A stretch of DNA of 36,995 bases, taken from the NCBI GenBank assembly GCA_002309675.1, contig DBXX01000030.1, forward strand, positions 1,785 to 38,779, written 5' to 3'. Origin of the DNA: Lachnospiraceae bacterium UBA1201. Lineage in GTDB: Bacteria > Bacillota > Clostridia > Lachnospirales > Lachnospiraceae. A program made the position numbers and the translations under genes. The notes below the pieces were generated by a model. That model did no database searches and was not told the origin of the DNA. It was given only the letters and a program-made list of their open reading frames with translations. Below, piece after piece: positions 15,364 through 24,042 of this stretch. How positions within the stretch are numbered: the stretch's first letter is position 1; every line of letters starts with the position of its first letter.

Positions 15364-16749
15364 TTACTGAATGTCATTGTCATTAAAGGGATCGCCGCAC
15401 TGAGGGCAGAACTTCGGAGGATTCTTAGGATCCGCCGGCATCCAGCCGCACTTGTCGCACTTGTAAAGAGGTGCGTCTGCAGGCTTCTTGGTTCCGCAAT
15501 TGGTGCAGAACTTGCCCTGGTTAACACTACCGCAATCCGGGCAGGTCCAACCTGCTACTGCCTCGGGCTTCTTCTCGCCGCACTCTAAGCAGAACTTACC
15601 GGTATTTACCGTGCCGCACTTCTTGCAGGTCCAGCTGTCAGCGGCGGGAGCTGCTGCAGGTGCAGGAGCTGCTGCGGGCTGTGCAGTCTGAGCGGGCATC
15701 TTAGCGCCCTGATTAGCTGCGGTCTCAAACAGAGAATTCGGGTTCATGCCGCCTGCGATACCGCTCATCATCATCATGTTGGTAGGAGCAGCGCCGTCCA
15801 TGTTACGCCATGCCTGAGCCTGGCCGCCTGCGATCGCACCTGCTGCAAGGAGCGGGTTCGAGTAAACAGCTGCTTCCTGAGCGTTCTGCAGTTTCTGCTT
15901 ATCTTCCTCGGTAAGTGTCGGAGGATTCATTGCGATATTCTCAACTGCGATACCACGGGTCTCGGTCCAGGTCTTAGCCAGTTCAATATTGATCGCATCC
16001 TTCAGATCCTTCGTGTACTGAGGCAGCTTCGAAGGACGGATCTCGAGGTCGGATACGCGGGACAGAGCAGGTGCCAATGCATCTACGAACTCTGTGCGCA
16101 TCTGGTTTGTAAGATTACTCTTATTGTAAGCAGCTTCAACGTTACCGCAAACGTTCGCATAGAACAGAAGCGGGTTAACGATCTTAAAGGTGTAAGAACC
16201 ATTGATACGAAGAGCAACGTCCATGTCGAAGCCGACCTTGGAGTCAACTACACGGAAATCGATCGGGTTGTTGGTACCGAACTTATTATCCATGATCTCC
16301 TTCGTGTTGAAGTAATAAACTCTCTGATCCTTACCGGTGTCACCGCCGAATGTAAATCTGCGGCCGATAGCCTGGAATGTAGCCAGGATGGAGGATCCGA
16401 GGCTGCCAGCGAAAATGCTGGGCTCTGTAGAAGTATCGTAAATGAACTCGCCGGGCTCAGCGCAGACCTCAACGATCTTACCCTGCTCAACGATGATCAT
16501 GCACTGGCCGTCTGCAACTGCGATAACGGAACCATTGGAAATGATGTTGTCGCTGCCCTTCTTATTAACGGAACGGCCGCCGGTTCTCTTCTCGCCCTTC
16601 ACTACCAGGATATCGTTCGGAATAGCTTCGCAATAGAAATACTCTTTCCACTGATCAGCCATTACGCCGCCGAGTGCGCCTGCACCGGCGCCCAATACGG
16701 TACCAACTGCTCCTGTCAATGCACCTGTTACTGTTGAAATCAATCCCAT
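15364..16749 (-). CDS. SPFH (band 7) domain protein with three C-terminal zinc ribbons (YdjI-like)
   Basis: The 461-aa protein has a Gly/Ala-rich N-terminal hydrophobic segment (1-30), an SPFH/virion-core-like domain (about 35-310; for instance IPNDILVVKGEKRTGGRS and ALRINGSYTFKIVNPLLF), a helical region with LTEEDKQKLQNAQEAA, an Ala/Pro-rich linker (about 345-370), and three zinc ribbons (about 372-455: CKKC/CLEC, CPDC/CTNC, CDKC/CPQC). SPFH proteins oligomerise at membranes; B. subtilis YdjI is the nearest named relative known to me and acts in membrane stress together with YdjG-type proteins, one of which follows here. A good sigma-A promoter and GGAG-type site precede the ATG. It is the first gene of the cluster. 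Confidence 0.88.
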   Translation of the reverse strand: MGLISTVTGALTGAVGTVLGAGAGALGGVMADQWKEYFYCEAIPNDILVVKGEKRTGGRSVNKKGSDNIISNGSVIAVADGQCMIIVEQGKIVEVCAEPGEFIYDTSTEPSIFAGSLGSSILATFQAIGRRFTFGGDTGKDQRVYYFNTKEIMDNKFGTNNPIDFRVVDSKVGFDMDVALRINGSYTFKIVNPLLFYANVCGNVEAAYNKSNLTNQMRTEFVDALAPALSRVSDLEIRPSKLPQYTKDLKDAINIELAKTWTETRGIAVENIAMNPPTLTEEDKQKLQNAQEAAVYSNPLLAAGAIAGGQAQAWRNMDGAAPTNMMMMSGIAGGMNPNSLFETAANQGAKMPAQTAQPAAAPAPAAAPAADSWTCKKCGTVNTGKFCLECGEKKPEAVAGWTCPDCGSVNQGKFCTNCGTKKPADAPLYKCDKCGWMPADPKNPPKFCPQCGDPFNDNDIQ

Positions 16750-16843
16750 AGTTTCTTATCTCCTTTCGAGGATGTCTTTATAATTCCGGATTACTCACTC
16801 GTAATTTGTAACCCTTCCCGAGCACAATTACCACTCTGCTCGT

Positions 16844-16872
16844 ATCATAACATAGAAAAGTCGAAATATCAA
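16844..16872 (-). promoter_or_regulatory. Sigma-A promoter for the SPFH cluster
   Basis: On the minus strand TTGATA (16872-16867) and TATGAT (16849-16844) are 17 nt apart. The start codon is about 95 nt downstream, leaving an 85-90 nt leader. Confidence 0.6.
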
Positions 16873-16959
16873 GCAAAAAACAGCCTAGTTCTTTACGTAT
16901 TTCAGACGGAAATATTAATAAATTCTGACATAATCGGGGCTCTGACGGCAGAAATCGGT

Positions 16960-17634
16960 CTACCCTTCAACCAGTTCGTAGAAAACCTGGACCGTATCCT
17001 GCTCCGTAATATCCTCGGGGTCAATGTCCACCTTCATGGACGCTCCCTTTGCTAAAACGGCGTTGTCGGACAGCATCATCCGCGGCATGGCTTCCGCCAT
17101 GAAATTATGTGTCGCCTCACCGTAGAGGATCCGGATCACCGGTCCTAACTTCATGCCGGCTGCCTTTGCCAGCACGTGCGCCTTCTCCTTCGCGTCCTTC
17201 ACAGCACCGGTCAGTAGCGCCTTGCGTGCCTTCTCCACGTCCTTCACTCCATAGGAAACGCGGAAGGTCGGTTTGAACGCCAGCCGCGCCAGCACCGTCA
17301 TCACGCTGCCCAGTTTTTCATTGTCCACGCCGAATTCCACCTTCGCGCTGTGCACCGCGCGGTAGCCAACGAAGCGCTCGCGCCAGCAGTGATTTTCGTC
17401 CTGGTAGCTTTCGGTCTCCACGTCCACCCGGAACGAGGTGGTCTTGATCTGGTCGCGCTCGAAGCCGATGGCCACGAGAGCGTCCTTCACCTCGCCGGTG
17501 TGCTTCGTGCTGGCCTCCACGACCTTTGCATAATTCTTATCACGGTCCGTCAGTTCCATCCACACGGTGGTCTGGTCCGGCTTCAGCGATACCCTGCCGG
17601 TTCCCGTGACCCGTATCATACGTTCATGATTCAT
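16960..17634 (-). CDS. SIMPL-domain protein (DUF541)
   Basis: The 224-aa product is a SIMPL/DUF541 protein: MIRVTGTGRVSLKPDQTTVWMEL at the start is the family's usual opening (VxGxGxVxxxPDxA), and the ending KVDIDPEDITEQDTVQVFYE matches the usual final strands. Known relatives include the BP26 antigen of Brucella, which forms a channel-like oligomer, and proteins of unknown role. Most members have a signal peptide; this one has none, so it is probably cytoplasmic. AGGAGG lies 6 nt before the ATG. It follows the unknown protein at 17664-19208 by 29 nt, so the two form an operon. Confidence 0.88.
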   Translation of the reverse strand: MNHERMIRVTGTGRVSLKPDQTTVWMELTDRDKNYAKVVEASTKHTGEVKDALVAIGFERDQIKTTSFRVDVETESYQDENHCWRERFVGYRAVHSAKVEFGVDNEKLGSVMTVLARLAFKPTFRVSYGVKDVEKARKALLTGAVKDAKEKAHVLAKAAGMKLGPVIRILYGEATHNFMAEAMPRMMLSDNAVLAKGASMKVDIDPEDITEQDTVQVFYELVEG

Positions 17635-17663
17635 ATTCGTCCTCCTGTTCTGTCGGTTTCTTT

Positions 17664-19208
17664 CTATTTCAACGTAACGTTTCCGTTCAGTTTCTCCATC
17701 AATTGATCCGCGGTCAGGATCTGTCCGTCTTCCACAGGGATCTCCGCATACAATACCGGATCATAGTATTTCGGGGAAAATACTCCCAGCGCCCGGCGCC
17801 TCTCTTTCATCTCCGACGACAGATTCCGTATATCAATGCGCGTGGCGATGCCGCACTGCAGCTGTTCCACGACCTCTGTACATGAGGGACACACGCCCTG
17901 CTTCAACGCATCCTCCGGCCGGGCGACATCCGCCAACAGCTGGCACAGCTGCCTAAGCAACATCCGATGCATCTCCTCCATGGTCGGATCCTTCAGCCGC
18001 TCCGCGGCTGCTTGAATGCGGTCCTCCGACAGGATCACGGACCTTCCGTACCGGAAATTCAGTTTCAGCCAGAATGGCGACACCGCGGGCGCCTCTGATC
18101 CCAAAGCGAGATACTCCCGGATATCCGACAGTTTCGATGCGATCGCCAGCTCCTCCAGCAGGCGCAGGCGATCCGGGGCCGCCCGGCGCACGGTGTAGAA
18201 AAACCGGCCGCTCTTCGGATCTCCGCTGCCCGATCGCAGGAAGTATTCCATGCTCTCGTCATCTTCCCGAAGCAGGCTCATCGTCTTATACGTGTCCTCC
18301 GAAGCGCGGTAGCAAAATGCCGACGCCAGTTTCTCCTCAGGCTCGATCTCATAGGACGCGGTCCGGTCCTCCAGATCCGGCATGGCCGAAAGCGCTTCGC
18401 ACCGAAGCCTCCCGTCATATTCGCGTTCCAGCATGGCCGCGAACTTCCAGCTGTCCGGCGTCACCCCGACCGAGTCCTCCATCTCCCGCACCAGATACAC
18501 ATCCCAACGGCCGTTTCCGGTCGTCACATAGGATGTATTGACCAGAAAATGTTTCTTTCCGAAGTCGCCCTCCGAAAACAGTTCGCCCTGGCTCTCCGCG
18601 TCCTTTCGACGATACATGGAGTCAAGTCGAATGGTCAATGTACCCTTCTTATTGCCTCTGACATATTCGAACCGGTGCGTTCCGACTAACGACGACATCC
18701 CCGGCATCGGCGGAATGCATTTGCCGGGCGCGTAGCCGGCCATCTCGAACATCAGCGGCCACAGTCGCATGAGTTCTTCGGTGAAACCGCCGGGGCCGTG
18801 CCCGCCGTTAAACGACAGATGGAACGCGTCCCCTTCGGCAAATGTCATGCTGAGCGAGCATTCTTCGATCAGCGGAAGTCCGTTCACATGCACATTGTAT
18901 CCGTTGTACTCCAGAAGCCGCGTGGAAAGTACCGCCTGCTCCAACCGCCCGGCATCGCCTTCCTTCAGGCTCCGCTTGCAGCTCGTGCCGCCGAACGGTT
19001 CCGAACCGTCTCTCACGGTAACCTCCGCCTCCATCGTACCTGCCTCGAGATCCGCGATAAACCGAAGGTGTATCGTCTCCGTATCATAATACAAGCTCAG
19101 TTTCTTCAGATCCTTCACGCGGCCGGCCAGAGACTCCGTCGACATCTGTTTACTGCTATAACCGCCGCATTCGACCCTGCCTCTCGCGCCGTTGTGTCCT
19201 TTTTTCAT
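17664..19208 (-). CDS. Unrecognised 514-aa protein
   Basis: Translation from ATG 19208, which has AGGAGG at 6 nt, gives 514 aa; the frame continues upstream to 19253 without a ribosome site. The protein is soluble, acidic and rich in beta-strand-like stretches, with no signal peptide or TM helix. Possible landmarks are a GGHGPGGF loop (about residue 135), a CPSC pair (about 433-436) near QLQCGIATRIDIRNLSSEMKE read in parts, and SPKYYDPVLYAEIPVEDGQILTADQLM near the end. The last part resembles sequences seen in free radical or nucleotide-binding proteins only vaguely, so no family is claimed. Its operon partner is the SIMPL protein. Confidence 0.65.
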   Translation of the reverse strand: MKKGHNGARGRVECGGYSSKQMSTESLAGRVKDLKKLSLYYDTETIHLRFIADLEAGTMEAEVTVRDGSEPFGGTSCKRSLKEGDAGRLEQAVLSTRLLEYNGYNVHVNGLPLIEECSLSMTFAEGDAFHLSFNGGHGPGGFTEELMRLWPLMFEMAGYAPGKCIPPMPGMSSLVGTHRFEYVRGNKKGTLTIRLDSMYRRKDAESQGELFSEGDFGKKHFLVNTSYVTTGNGRWDVYLVREMEDSVGVTPDSWKFAAMLEREYDGRLRCEALSAMPDLEDRTASYEIEPEEKLASAFCYRASEDTYKTMSLLREDDESMEYFLRSGSGDPKSGRFFYTVRRAAPDRLRLLEELAIASKLSDIREYLALGSEAPAVSPFWLKLNFRYGRSVILSEDRIQAAAERLKDPTMEEMHRMLLRQLCQLLADVARPEDALKQGVCPSCTEVVEQLQCGIATRIDIRNLSSEMKERRRALGVFSPKYYDPVLYAEIPVEDGQILTADQLMEKLNGNVTLK

Positions 19209-19258
19209 CCCTAATCCTCCTGCATCTGTCCCGGGCCTTAAACCACCCCTCAACCTGC

Positions 19259-19295
19259 CGAAAGCAGGGGCAGTCAGACTAAACCCCCGCTTTCG
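19259..19295 (-). terminator. Hairpin after the MBL-fold gene
   Basis: CGAAAGC(A)GGGG (19259-19270) pairs with CCCCCGCTTTCG (19284-19295). It sits between the MBL hydrolase stop and the next gene. The minus-strand tail is not T-rich, so termination efficiency is doubtful. Confidence 0.45.
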
Positions 19296-19324
19296 TGAAT
19301 TATCTGTAGCCTTTCCGGCCGTCT

Positions 19325-20044
19325 TTACTGCTTAGGTTCACACAGAAATGTTGCGAAGCCCAGATCGTAGATCGTGATCGCGTTGCCGAACAGTTCGGCC
19401 TCGCGGCCTTCAAGCTCGCCTGCGAGCAGCTGCCCCGACGCATCGTACAGTTTCTCTATCAGGTCCGGTGATACCTCCAGACTGCCATGGGACGGGTAAA
19501 CCTTATCGAACAGTTCCGTCATCCACATCAGCTTCTCCATGCTCTGTCGGTAGGCGTGCATTTCCCGCTGGATGCCGAACATGAATATCCGGCCGTCCTG
19601 GACGGAGTCGCCCGAAAACAGACGGCGCCGTTCCACATCGAGCAGAGCCACGCTGCCCGGCGTGTGTCCCGGGATCTCGATCACGCGGATCGTACGGTCG
19701 CCCAGGTCGATCTCTTCATCGTCCCAGATCGCGTGCATCTCCCCGGCCGCCTTCTTCGTATTGTAGAAATTCGTCGCCTCCGCCGGGTTCATATAGAACC
19801 ACGGAAACTGTGAATTGCAGTGAATGTGATCATTGTCCGCGTGCGTATTCAGGAGTACCAGCGCATCGCCGTGTGGCGCTCCGGCCTCGGCTAATATCTC
19901 CTCGGCGATTCCGCGCGCATCCTCCGTCTGCATGCCACTGTCGATCATCATGGACCGCTCGGTCCCCGCGAGCAGGAAAAAGCGCACGCCGCCTTCGTCC
20001 AATGCCCACGTTGTATCGTCGATCTTTTTAATCTCCGGTTTCAT
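19325..20044 (-). CDS. Metallo-beta-lactamase fold hydrolase
   Basis: The 239-aa protein has the complete MBL metal site: HADNDH (68-73), H127 in IPGHTPGS, D146 in FSGDSVQDG, and H186 in YPSHGS. Such proteins are di-zinc (or iron) hydrolases acting on thioesters, lactones or similar small substrates; this one falls in the glyoxalase II-like general group and the substrate is unknown. No signal peptide is present, so it should be cytoplasmic. GGGAGG precedes the ATG. The gene lies 24 nt after the Ala-rich membrane protein gene, suggesting a shared transcript. Confidence 0.9.
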   Translation of the reverse strand: MKPEIKKIDDTTWALDEGGVRFFLLAGTERSMMIDSGMQTEDARGIAEEILAEAGAPHGDALVLLNTHADNDHIHCNSQFPWFYMNPAEATNFYNTKKAAGEMHAIWDDEEIDLGDRTIRVIEIPGHTPGSVALLDVERRRLFSGDSVQDGRIFMFGIQREMHAYRQSMEKLMWMTELFDKVYPSHGSLEVSPDLIEKLYDASGQLLAGELEGREAELFGNAITIYDLGFATFLCEPKQ

Positions 20045-20068
20045 TTTGTGACCCTCCCATTTTCCTTG

Positions 20069-21601
20069 TTATCTCGATGTCAGTTTCTTACGATAGACAA
20101 ATCCCGCCGCGATCACTGCCAGCCAGCCGAAGATCATCGACAAATAGAGGATTATAGTCGATCCGTAATCCAACCACCAATAATCCATGTTACTATAGTA
20201 ATCGTTGTTATCGATCAGCGGACGTATTGTTCCGTCCCACATATAGTAATAACCGAGCGAAGCCGCCGCTAAGAATGTAAACACTCCGCAAAAACCTGAA
20301 AAGAACTTTACATTCAGTGCCTTATGCGCGTAGTTCACCGCGTTCAACTTCGGAGCGAACATGGTCGATGCGCAAGCTATGATCAAAAGCAGGCTGAGGA
20401 TCACCAGGATCGGAGTCAGCTGTATCGCCCACAACCTAAACGTATTCGGAATATACCGCAAATAAGCGGTCGGATTGTTTATCAAACCGATCAGTAACGG
20501 CATCGAGATTAATGCATACGACACCGCCATGGAAGGCGCTGCATAATCACGTTGCACCTTCTTCGACGTCATAAATACGCATACGCCAATCAATACATAT
20601 AAAGGCAACGAGATCGTCGAAAGCAAGTTATAAAAGATGAATGTTTTTTTCCCGAGGGTTAAGAAATAATACGCGGCGGCTCCGCCGATCGCGATTATCG
20701 CGAAGATCAGGGCAATGACCGACAGAACGGAAGCCGCGTCTGCCTTTAATCTCTGCGTTGCTACTCCGGGTGCCACGGGCGGCACGGGAACTCCCTGCGG
20801 TGTCTGCTGGATCTGCTGCAACTGCTTCGGAACCAACACATAATGTCCATTGATCATCTGATACTGCGGCATAGCGGCATTCCCGGTCTGGGGAGTAGCC
20901 GTTGCCTGCGGTGTAGCTTGAGGTGCTTGCGGTGCTGCTGCCTGCTGGGCAGCCTGAACTGCTGCAGCAGCCGCTGCCTGTTGTGCTGCCTTATCTGCAG
21001 CCGCTTTCGCTGCCGCTTCTGCCGCCGCCTTCTGTGTAGCCGCCTGCTCAGCCGCCGCTTTCGCTGCCATCTCCTGAGCCGCCCGCTGCGCCGCTGCCTG
21101 TTCTTCCGCCGCCTTACGCGCTGCCGCTTCCTGCGCTGCTCGTAGCGCCGCTGCCTGTTCATCCGCTGCCTTACGCGCTGCCGCTTCCTGCGCTGCTATT
21201 CTTTCCGCTTCTTCGGCCGCCGCTTTCGCTGCAGCCTCCTGAGCCGCCCGTGCCGCTTTCTCCTGAGCCACACGCGCTGCTGCCTCTTGAGCTGCCCGCG
21301 CCGCTGCCTCCTGGGCTGCCGCGCCCGCAGCGTCCTCCTCATCCTCCGTGTCCGTTACAGCGGGCACAAAAGGTTCACTCGTAACGTTCGGTGCCGGAAT
21401 CGCCTCTACCGGAATATTCGGAGCCGGGATCGGGTCCGTAGGAATATTCGGTGCAGGGATCGGATCCATCTGAATCTTCGGTGCCGGGATCGGCTCCTGG
21501 GCTACCTGTTGCTGCACAACTGTCGCTGCTAGTTTACTTCCGCAATTCGGGCAATGAGCTGCCCCATCGGGCACCTGTGATCCACAAACTCCACAATACA
21601 T
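20069..21601 (-). CDS. Zinc-ribbon, Ala-rich coiled-coil, multi-pass membrane protein
   Basis: This 510-aa protein is built in blocks. An N-terminal zinc ribbon has C3, C6, C17 and C20. It is followed by four repeats of an IPAPNI-type Pro segment (37-72), an acidic patch (84-90), then about 130 residues (92-225) of Ala/Glu/Gln/Lys repeats (AAQEAAARKAAEEQ-like) predicted to be one long helix or coiled coil. After a Gln/Pro linker come six hydrophobic helices (about 290-315, 322-344, 356-373, 390-413, 434-454, 481-502). Clostridia have many zinc-ribbon membrane proteins of unknown function, but the long Ala-rich helix is distinctive. GAGGAGG sits before the ATG. The function is unknown. Confidence 0.78.
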   Translation of the reverse strand: MYCGVCGSQVPDGAAHCPNCGSKLAATVVQQQVAQEPIPAPKIQMDPIPAPNIPTDPIPAPNIPVEAIPAPNVTSEPFVPAVTDTEDEEDAAGAAAQEAAARAAQEAAARVAQEKAARAAQEAAAKAAAEEAERIAAQEAAARKAADEQAAALRAAQEAAARKAAEEQAAAQRAAQEMAAKAAAEQAATQKAAAEAAAKAAADKAAQQAAAAAAVQAAQQAAAPQAPQATPQATATPQTGNAAMPQYQMINGHYVLVPKQLQQIQQTPQGVPVPPVAPGVATQRLKADAASVLSVIALIFAIIAIGGAAAYYFLTLGKKTFIFYNLLSTISLPLYVLIGVCVFMTSKKVQRDYAAPSMAVSYALISMPLLIGLINNPTAYLRYIPNTFRLWAIQLTPILVILSLLLIIACASTMFAPKLNAVNYAHKALNVKFFSGFCGVFTFLAAASLGYYYMWDGTIRPLIDNNDYYSNMDYWWLDYGSTIILYLSMIFGWLAVIAAGFVYRKKLTSR

Positions 21602-21800
21602 GGCAAATCCTCCTCATTCTATTTTCATTCATATCGTATCTATGTCGATCCAATCGTGAACCGATCATCAACATCGCTCTCATTTCATGGTGATATTATA
21701 CACAATCCAGGCCATTTTTACAAGAATTTTCCACAGAATTCCCCTCTTTTTTGTTTCATTTTCCGTAAATTCAACGTACGGCGAATTCATCCGCATAATA
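21602..21800. other. Intergenic stretch with no recognised gene
   Basis: This AT-rich interval between the Ala-rich protein gene start and the terminator at 21805 must hold the upstream gene's promoter, but I find no convincing pair of -35/-10 boxes. ORFs across it lack ribosome sites. Confidence 0.45.
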
Positions 21801-21804
21801 AAGT

Positions 21805-21845
21805 CCCCGGCATAGAGGGTACCACGCAGGAAATCCATGCCGGGG
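21805..21845 (-). terminator. Terminator of the ABC operon
   Basis: CCCCGGCAT (21805-21813) pairs with ATGCCGGGG (21837-21845). On the minus strand ACTTTATT follows, about 30 nt after the membrane protein stop. Confidence 0.65.
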
Positions 21846-21873
21846 ATATAAAGATCTATAGGTTTGGCAGGCA

Positions 21874-22734
21874 TCAGATCGGCAGGTAGAACAGCAGATC
21901 CGCAACGATCAGGACTGCAACGAGGGCACGCTGGATGCGCAGCTGCCGCTCGCCCTTCAGATGGGCTTGCACATGGATGATAATGGCTGCCAGAAGCCAG
22001 CCGAACGCCCATTCCTCGCGCCGCCGCACCATTTCGGAGAAATAATGTATTGCATTCAGGTGGACCGATACAATATTCGAAAAGAAAACACCGAGTGTCA
22101 TAAAGAAGAAGAACCAGATCGCTCCTTCAAACGCGAAGATCCCGACTTCGGAATAACGCTCCACCGGCTCCTGCTTCATATTCACCAGGCCGCGTTTATT
22201 CAGTAAGTGCAGCTCGGTTCGAAACCACAGTTCCGACCCCAACACGATCACGAGTAAGATCAGCGCCATATATCCGATCACTTCGGACTTGTAGTGCTCA
22301 CCGGGACTCAGGATGACGAAGAGCGCAGCGCTCCCCATGTATATCAGGATCGCGGGTGTCCTGCGTAACAGCAAACTCCGATGGAAGGCGCCAAAATCAA
22401 ACGCATGCATCCGAAGAAGAGGCATCGCATTTAAATGGCTCTGTATGTATTTTTTTTCATCCATCGGGTCCATGATTCGCGTCCGGATCAGGAAGTGTTT
22501 CTTCTCGGACTCCAGTCCGAAGAAAAATGCTTCAAATACAAACAGGACTTTCATGCGCCGTAGCGGAAACATCAGGAGAAGATCTTCATCCGTGATCCAG
22601 TCCATCACACGCGCGCTGAAGTAAAACAGAAACAAAAGAACGCCAAACAGGAGGGCCCCAACGAAAAAATAGCGATCACGCCTGTAAAACCGGTTTTGCT
22701 TGACTACAAACCGGGTCCATCCTTTCCGGCCCAA
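21874..22734 (-). CDS. Multi-pass membrane protein, probable partner of the ABC ATPase
   Basis: The 286-aa product starts at TTG 22734, behind AGGAGG at 7 nt, overlapping the ATPase gene by 31 nt; the frame's upstream extension to 22827 simply runs through ATPase coding sequence. Six or so hydrophobic helices are visible, including FFVGALLFGVLLFLFYFSA, an ILIYMGSAALFVILSP helix, GYMALILLVIVLGSELWF, IWFFFFMTLGVFFSNIVS and a final VALVAVLIVADLLFYLPI-like helix. Translational coupling to the ATPase suggests that it is the permease of a two-gene ABC exporter, but I recognise no specific permease family. Confidence 0.75.
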   Translation of the reverse strand: MGRKGWTRFVVKQNRFYRRDRYFFVGALLFGVLLFLFYFSARVMDWITDEDLLLMFPLRRMKVLFVFEAFFFGLESEKKHFLIRTRIMDPMDEKKYIQSHLNAMPLLRMHAFDFGAFHRSLLLRRTPAILIYMGSAALFVILSPGEHYKSEVIGYMALILLVIVLGSELWFRTELHLLNKRGLVNMKQEPVERYSEVGIFAFEGAIWFFFFMTLGVFFSNIVSVHLNAIHYFSEMVRRREEWAFGWLLAAIIIHVQAHLKGERQLRIQRALVAVLIVADLLFYLPI

Positions 22735-23465
22735 AAGTTCTCCTCCTCTCTCTGTGTCATGGAACGAAACATCAGCCGCGCCCGCTGCATCGCAACGCTC
22801 CGCTTCGGGGAGTCCGCCCGCTCGCATGCGGTGATCCTTCCGCCCTCCATCAATATCACACGATCCGTGATGGAGCGCAGCGAATCCAGTACATGTGTCG
22901 CCATCAGCACCGTGATCCCCGCTGTTTCCGCCCGATCATGCAGGCCCTGCAACCAGAGTTCTCTTTCCTTCGGGAGCATCGTGATCATCGGCTCATCCAC
23001 CAGTATCAGCTTCGGTTTTTTGGCAAATGCAAACGCTGTCTGCAGAAGGATCTTTTGTCCGGCCGACAGCAAGCAGAACGGTTTTGCTCGATCGACCGGA
23101 GAGATCTCGAACTCCGTCATCATCTTCTCGAACGTATCCCGGTCGAAGTCCGGATATAAAGGCAGCAGATAGTCCAGGTTTTCATTCACGGGCAATGTCG
23201 GTTCGCACCACTGCTCATCTCCGATCCATGCGAAGAAGCGACGCCGCATGACCACAGGCCACGACAAGATGTCGATATCCCCGAGTCTCAACGTTCCGCT
23301 CGTCTTCAGCAACCCGTAAATGGCCCGCAAAAGCGTCGTTTTACCGGAACCGGTCCGCCCCAAAACGAGGCAAAACGCTCCCTCCTCCACCTCGAAATCC
23401 AGCGGTCCCATCTTCTGGGCGTCCTTCTCCGGAAAATGAATGAAAAACTTTTTCGCTACCAGCAT
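22704..23465 (-). CDS. ABC transporter ATP-binding protein
   Basis: The 253-aa ATPase has Walker A GRTGSGKTT (36-44), a Q-loop around WIGDEQW (80-86), a signature LSAGQ (133-137, where LSGGQ is canonical), Walker B LILVDEP (153-159) and the H-loop His191. The organisation resembles single-domain exporter ATPases (CcmA/YtrB-like). The Pro after DE means the usual VDEPxxxLD D-loop reads MITMLPKE, so the D-loop Asp is missing, which may lower hydrolysis. It drives the membrane protein encoded just downstream. The C-terminal ~50 residues after the H-loop are longer than the minimal domain. The substrate is unknown. Confidence 0.9.
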   Translation of the reverse strand: MLVAKKFFIHFPEKDAQKMGPLDFEVEEGAFCLVLGRTGSGKTTLLRAIYGLLKTSGTLRLGDIDILSWPVVMRRRFFAWIGDEQWCEPTLPVNENLDYLLPLYPDFDRDTFEKMMTEFEISPVDRAKPFCLLSAGQKILLQTAFAFAKKPKLILVDEPMITMLPKERELWLQGLHDRAETAGITVLMATHVLDSLRSITDRVILMEGGRITACERADSPKRSVAMQRARLMFRSMTQREEENFWAGKDGPGL

Positions 23466-23504
23466 ATCTATCCTCGCTCATGCCACAGGAACACAGCCCC
23501 GGCC

Positions 23505-23795
23505 TTACGTTTCGCCGGAAGCCTCCGTTGTTTTCTCTGTCGTTTCACTTGACTCTTCCTTCGGCTTCGGATCTTCCAAAAGCCCTCCATCCATTTCTAC
23601 CAGTTTCTTCCCCAGATAACGCTCCAGTTTCCGTGCCAGCCGGTTCGCCGTGCGTTCCATGCTCCGGATAGTCCGCGCCTCGCGCCCGTCGATGCGCCCG
23701 TCATCCCGTCGCGCGCACACGCGCAGACCGCGGTGGAAATCATGCACACATTGCAGCATATGGATCGCCGCCTCATCCAAATATCGGTTTCTCAT
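23505..23795 (-). CDS. Small unrecognised protein
   Basis: The 96-aa protein is highly charged: a helical N-terminal two-thirds (Arg-rich, RTIRSMERTANRLARKLERYL) and a Glu/Thr/Ser-rich tail (KPKEESSETTEKTTEASGET). GGGGAGAGGG precedes the ATG. It sits between the ABC ATPase (39 nt downstream) and a conserved small protein (18 nt upstream), all on one strand, so they may be co-transcribed. No domain is recognisable. Confidence 0.6.
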   Translation of the reverse strand: MRNRYLDEAAIHMLQCVHDFHRGLRVCARRDDGRIDGREARTIRSMERTANRLARKLERYLGKKLVEMDGGLLEDPKPKEESSETTEKTTEASGET

Positions 23796-23813
23796 GCCCT
23801 CTCCCCTATATGG

Positions 23814-24026
23814 TCAATATTCTTTCTTGATCTCAGTGATATCGTACATCTCCATGAATTCCTTCAGTTCCTCGGGGCTGCGGATCAGGCCGATCTCCTC
23901 GAACTCTCCCGTGTGGATATCCTTGAAGCCCGCCACTTGCTCACCGTTGCAAATGCTGCAGCGCAGCACCGGGCGTTTGTTCTCGCGATCATAGGTTTTC
24001 TTTACTTTCTTTTTTCTGCCGAACAT
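23814..24026 (-). CDS. Conserved small CxxC protein
   Basis: The 70-aa protein begins MFGRKKKVKKTYDRE and has one knuckle CSIC (about 23-26) in PVLRCSICNGEQVAGFKD, then IRSPEELKEFMEMYDI. I recall near-identical small proteins throughout Lachnospiraceae, often mislabelled 'aspartate dehydrogenase' in databases; nothing here supports an enzyme. A single CxxC could bind metal as a dimer. GGGAGG sits just before the ATG, and the gene begins 16 nt after the nitroreductase stop. The function is unknown. Confidence 0.75.
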   Translation of the reverse strand: MFGRKKKVKKTYDRENKRPVLRCSICNGEQVAGFKDIHTGEFEEIGLIRSPEELKEFMEMYDITEIKKEY

Positions 24027-24042
24027 TGCCCTCCCTTCCGGC

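Noticed and set aside
20843..21532. Cys/Arg-rich frames on both strands around the Ala-rich gene
   Set aside because: They are out-of-frame readings of the Ala-rich DNA repeats (GCN-rich) and not independent Cys-rich peptides.
21680..22012. 110-codon minus-strand frame
   Set aside because: It overlaps the membrane protein gene 3' end and terminator in another frame and has no ribosome site.
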